A stretch of DNA of 64,000 nt from Todiramphus chloris collaris (lineage: Eukaryota > Chordata > Aves > Coraciiformes > Alcedinidae). Position numbers and translations under genes: made by a program. The stretch spans positions 6,219,494 through 6,283,493 of the forward strand of contig JANVCC010000077.1 in assembly GCA_025345505.1 (NCBI GenBank), read 5' to 3'. Below are positions 58,790-64,000 of the stretch, in pieces; within the stretch, counting starts at the first letter, position 1; the number at the start of each line of letters is the position of its first letter. Below the pieces are notes generated by a model. That model ran no database searches. It saw only the letters and a list, made by a program, of their open reading frames with translations, and was not told where the DNA came from.

Positions 58790-61700
58790 TCATAAACTAT
58801 TTGGGATATCCATTGTCTACAATTCTACCTTGTTTCTGTAAAACTCAGGTTCATCCTAGAAGCAGCTGAATGGCAAAGGTTTTTTAAAAAGTTGATTCTC
58901 TGTGACATTTCCCATTCAATCCTCATTCTTTGCTAAAGAGGTGTGGACCATAGGGCAAAGGATCTTTTCCAAAACAGCAAGGCATTGCAACTAGTGAAGG
59001 TCCTGCTGTTTCCCAGGCATCCTGCCTCTCCAAGCCATGGTGAACAAGTGATGCTGGCTGGAACATGTCTGCTTTTAATAAAATGCTCTTTTTCATGGAA
59101 AAAACAGAACCCTCTTGCTGCAAATTCAGTTATGAAGCTGGAGTCACTTTATTGACCAAACTGGAGCCCTTAGCAAAAAATGAGCAAAGGACAAATTTAA
59201 GCATGAGCATGATCTTTCATCTCACACTGTAGGATAGACATGGGATACAGACTGCTATCCTGCACTTCCAATAAAATCTTTGGTCCTAGATATTTTCCTG
59301 GGACAGGAGATTTCCCTTGTCCCAAGTTGGGAACTATTGAACTGCTGGAGGAGAGGGGGACCCAGGTTCACAGCTGCTCATAGGAGACACACACATACAC
59401 ATAGGGAGCACATCTCTTGCCATTTGGCTCAACACATGTATGGACTAGTGCTCAAAAAATGCATGAGAAACATCACACAGTCCAAAACAGAGGTGTGACC
59501 TAATTTCTGTGCTGTGCACCAGCTGTCCCCCTCTTTTAATTGCTCACCATATTAAGGGAGCCACAGAAAAGAGAAATCACTGCAATAAACAGTAACATTA
59601 TTGAGAATTGATTCCACTGCAAAGATATGTGCAGTGCCATTTGAAGGTGATGTGTAGGTTTGGTTATCCCAGCTGTCTAACCTGGGGGTGGTACTGGGAC
59701 CCTGGGCACGTAGCCATAGGGAGATTTAGGTGCCTAATTCTGGTCAAAGTGTCCCTCTCTAGCTTCCCAATGAAATCAGTTCATCCCTTCTCAGATACTT
59801 CTTGACTGTGGACTGAAGGTATTAGTCATCCTAAGAATGGGATTTTGAGAGGCTTTCGACTGCCTTGAATGGGAGCAGCATTGAGCCCTCATTGCCTGAT
59901 CAAAAAGGTAATTTGAGGCCTTAACTAGCAAAGGGAGGAGGAAGGAGGTCTTCTATCAGGGCATGAAACCTTCCCCCTCCAGCCCTATGCTCACTACTGC
60001 CCTTGGATTTTGAGGGGCTTTTCATTCTGGCAAATGTATTTTATGAACCTGATGTACATTTAGCTAGAACAATCCCACACTGGGATCTAATTTCAGACCT
60101 ACAAAGGTTGATTTATCCTTTTTCAGGCTATGTACGCATTTGAACTAAAATTACCCTGCTGCCAGCCTCAGTGATAGCAATTACATCTAAAGAGAGAGAA
60201 CCACTGAACTTCATGTATTGGTAATGGTCTTTCCATCTATATTTTTCCTTGGGGATAAAGTTGTATGGGAAAATTAGGCACATTAGCCTAGGAAAAATAG
60301 TGAACAAAAATACATATTTCATACTTTTAAAAAGTATCCTCATGCTACCAATTAGAGACATTATTTAATACAGGTATTTTAGCATTATGGTGCCAGTCTG
60401 TATATAAAGCAGAACAAAATCATTTTTGATAGTTATTTAAGGGCATCCTAAATGCACTCAAGAATAGTACATTTTAATTTTCAATAATGCCAACAGACTC
60501 AAGCATTCAGATTTTAGCATAACCAGCAGGAAAACTGTTTGATGTTTTAATTATGTCCCAGAAAATGCTGAATGTGTTATAAAAGAAATCTGAAGAGGGG
60601 AGGGGGAAAAAAGGTTTTTATTACTGCTCGAGAGGAAGGACGTTTTACAACATAGCATTAAAAATGTAAAATGGAATAAAAAAGAACTCGGATAGTCAAA
60701 ACTTTGTCTGCAACAAAGTAGGCCAGAGAAGCAAAATAATATGTCTGTTAGAAGCAGTCGTCAGTGAGAAGTGGAAAAGAGCATTTACATAGAGATAGGG
60801 CTGAAGGAAAAGAGAAGCCTTAAAATAACCCCAAAGTCTTTTAAATTATGTTTAAGACTAGCCAGAACCCAGTAACCGTTCCCAACAAGGTGTCTCGGAG
60901 GATTTCAGAGTTCCTGATTAATGTGGTGACCTACTGCTCTCTGATGCAATGCGTTTAAAACCCAGCTGGGGATTCGCAGTCGGGATGAGGCTGTTGGGAC
61001 TTCCTGGGGCTCTATCCTGCTGGCACCGGGGTCAGGCTCCACAGCAAGACTCAGGAAAGGTGTCCCCGAGGGAGGGGAAAAATGAGAATCTGAATCGTTG
61101 GGAATGAATTGAACCAGATGTACAAAGCTCCAGCAATTCAAGCAGTGATAGGAAGTGTTGGGGGGTGTTGAAATTACCGAGATTTAACTCTTCCTTCCCT
61201 TAGCAGGTGTAGGAGGAGGATGAGGGGGGCCAGTGCAGGACACTGCAGTGTCCCATGGTGCTGCCTCCTGTCCCCAGTGGGCCGATGCAGGGTGCCAGAG
61301 CTGCGGCAGGATGGGTCTGGTTGGAGAGGGGTGGAGAGCCAAAGCTTCTCCTCCACTCATCGTGCCCACGCCAAGCACGGGACACATTGCCATCCCTCGC
61401 ACACACAATTTCACTCAGTCCTGACACTTGGTCTTTCACTGTCCTAGTACTGTGAGCTACATTAAGAAAGTGACCTCTTCAGTTTGGTTCAGATACATAA
61501 TTTGCATTGTGTGGATTCATTTGTTTCTCATAAAGCAGTGTCTCAAGTAACTATCCCAAGGAACGTTTAATTCAGATTTTTTTGAAACATCAATAAGAGT
61601 AGGTTTGTGTATGTATATTTATTTATACTCACATATATATAAAATAAATATGAAAGACGGGTCCATGATTGTACTAGATATATACAGCTTATTGTCATTG

Positions 61701-64000
61701 ATGCTTTAAAAAAGCCAGCACAAAGCTTTCTGCAGCTATGGCTTGTTAAAAAAAAAATAACCCCTTATTGATAAAAATCATAAATTATGTATCTAAACCA
61801 AAAAAAGGAAAGCTTGTTTTAGTATGTAGTTGATAATGTCAAAATGATGAAAGAATTTGGAGTCAGATGTCAATGAAATAATGTTGTGAATTCTCCTTCA
61901 TGGTATTTCAAAATGTCCAGAGTCAATCCTGGGTGTTACGATATATGTTTCTTATTTACCATTTCAGCTCTTAGAGCTTCTGTACTTTGTTATTTAATAC
62001 CTTGACTGTTTACTTAAACTCTGTATGCAAATACAAAGCTCAAATACAAACCTAGAGTATTAAGATTAAAGAAGAACTAGGATTCCAAGATTAAAAAGTA
62101 AGATGAATGTCTCTTGTAAATGTGAATTGTTAGTCTGATTTTTAGAGGCTGTTTGGCAATGATTTAAAAAAAATAAATTTCAGCATTGTAAAAAAAAAAA
62201 CCAGTCCGAAACACTTTAAAAGCATGCATAGTAGAAAAACCTTTCTACAGCTGTAAATGAGCTGCACTGGCTGATGCCCACCACAAAAGTTATCATTAGA
62301 GGAGCAGCTTAGTCCAAAAAGATGCCATTTGAATATTCTTTCCCTAATGCACCCTATTCATTTATCTCATCTTTGACCTGGTTATAGCCTGAGCAAGCTA
62401 CTGACAGTTTGTATTCTTGGTAACGATTCAGAGAGCAGAGGCACAAGGGAGGTGGACACTCTTCCCCAAGGCCAGGCAGCTGCTCTGTGCCCAGGCACAG
62501 TCTCCCGATCCCTCTCCTGATGCAGAGCTGTTTCTCAGGCCACCTGGAGACATGGACACCTCTAGACTTCAGCTCTTAGGTACCAAAATAGTCCCACAGA
62601 ATTAGGCATCCAGGCTGCTGCCTTCTTCTCCCCAGCCTCTCATCCCTCCTGCAACAGAAATGGAACTTGTTACCAAGATAGCAGCTGGCATTGTTATTCG
62701 AGACAGTAAACTTTCACCTTTTGAATAGTATTTCTGTGTCTGCGTCAAGGCTGGAAATCTGAGAGTTCAGGGAGAAAAAAAAACTTGCTTGACAAGCAAA
62801 GCTTTTTCTTTAAAAAAGAAGAAGGAGAGAAAAAAAAAAAAAAGCTCCAAACTCACGGGAATAGGTGAAAGTGACAGAGGCTGGAGACAAAGATGAGAAG
62901 TGATCTTGAATGTGCCAGCGTCGGAGGCTGCTGGGAGAGCCCCACTGCTCACCCCGGAGAGGAGGCAATCAAAACCCTGTCAGCCGGTGCCGAGTTCGGT
63001 GGGCAGTGGAAGGTGTCAGCCAGGGAGCTGGGAAATATAGGGGACGTTTTAGATGCAGTTTCTTCACATGGCCCTTTTGCTTAATTCTGTTGTTTGCGCT
63101 TGTCTCTGGTGGTGGCTGGAGAGGACACAACGTTCCCCTCTGCCACCTGATGGGCTCCTTGGGCAGAGCCCACAGTGCTGCCTGGGAAAGCAGAAGTGGG
63201 CAGGGGTGCAGCCTGGGGGGCTCCTCGCCTGGCTCCCTAACAAGGCTCAGCACCTCTGGCTGTCACGCATGGGAAGTGGATACAAATCATCAGTCACTTA
63301 CAGGCTTCTTTCTCAGTTTCTGTTTCTTTGTTTTTCACCTTTTTTGATTTGTGGACCATGAAGCGTTTTCCAGAGGAGTGGGTCCTTTTTGAAATGCACA
63401 TTCTTAAAGTGCTGTACAGCATAAACGGGCTTGTTTTTCCTAGCCACCTCTCACACACACCTTAGAAGTAGACCACAGAGCTCCCCAGAGGTCTGCAGAC
63501 ACCCAGGTTGAAAACTAGAACTCTAATGTTAATCCTTTCAGCTGTCCAATCCAGGAAATGTGATTATTTTGCAACTGAGAGAACAGAGACAAAGAAATAT
63601 GATGCCAAAAAGCAGGAATTTTAAAAGCACTGCTCTGATCTAGGAGCAGAGAGACTGCTGGAAGTAATGGCTGGTTTTCCTACGTGCCTTTCAGATGCTA
63701 TTGAAATCACTCCCAAAGTGCTCCCCTTTCATTAGGTGTCTTAAATTCACATCCATAGATGCTAAGTGCTGACAAATCCCTCTGACCTCAGAGCCACGTA
63801 TGCCTGCCCACCACCTACAAAAATCATTGATACCTCTCTTTTTATATAGCCCTGTTTGAAGTAGTGGTCATGCCTGGGCCATGGACCGAGCCAGGGTCAG
63901 GTTTTGGACGAGATACAGAGTTTTTAGAGCTAGTTGCTGTTCATAAACACTAGGAGCAGATCTCCACCTACTCTCCCGGGATTTCTGCCCCTTAAAGTGC
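58790..64000. other. Intergenic sequence to the window end
   Basis: No recognised gene. Poly-A/T patches occur near 61,748, 62,191 and 62,827, and a GC-richer segment at about 62,890-63,260. Several acceptor-like sites were tested as continuations of candidate exon B and met stop codons or lacked donors. Confidence 0.7.

Noticed and set aside
63695-63740. Acceptor TTTCAG followed by DAIEITPKVLPFH frame as the next exon after B
   Set aside because: The frame stops after 13 codons and there is no donor.
1-64000. tRNA, rRNA, CRISPR or prokaryotic-type genes
   Set aside because: No B-box-like tRNA promoter, rRNA block or spaced direct-repeat array was noticed on either strand; the spliced gene structure rules out a prokaryotic origin.

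Overview
This is vertebrate, almost certainly avian, nuclear DNA. It holds spliced exons with GT-AG introns, AT-rich noncoding sequence with long poly-T runs, and a low density of CR1 LINE fragments with the bird-type 3' end (ATTCTATG repeats). There are no bacterial operons, no CRISPR array and no long uninterrupted genes.

The left half (1-~34,640, + strand) is the 3' part of TCF7L2 (TCF-4), the HMG-box transcription factor that acts with beta-catenin in Wnt signalling. Eleven coding exons between 6,608 and 32,714 were placed by translation, splice sites and codon phase: 133, 103, 87, 126, 160, 108, 49, 51, 73, 73 and 430 nt. They cover the central proline-rich region, the HMG box, the nuclear localisation signal, the alternative C-clamp exons and the CtBP-motif tail. 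The N-terminal beta-catenin-binding exons lie upstream of the window. One full-length-type isoform gives 439 residues from the visible exons. A 3' UTR of about 1.9 kb follows, with poly(A) signals at 34,567 and 34,614.

The splicing switches of this gene can be read directly. There are tandem donors for the LVPQ motif, tandem acceptors for SFLSS, an optional 51-nt exon, two 73-nt C-clamp exons whose phases make them mutually exclusive, and a last exon readable in two frames (long C-clamp/CtBP tail or short tail). A further tandem donor after the HMG exon would add four residues (VGSY).

The right half (~34,640-64,000) looks intergenic. It contains two clear CR1 copies (41,284-41,809 plus; 58,431-58,789 minus), older CR1-like relics near 51.2 and 52.1 kb, a perfect 20-bp palindrome at 37,361, and small repeats. 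The observations that most merit checking are two exon-like blocks (45,376-45,479 and 57,275-57,369), each with consensus splice sites and an open frame and compatible in phase with each other, and an alternative-terminal-exon-like block inside the first TCF7L2 intron (2,311-~2,610). All three are inference, not established genes.
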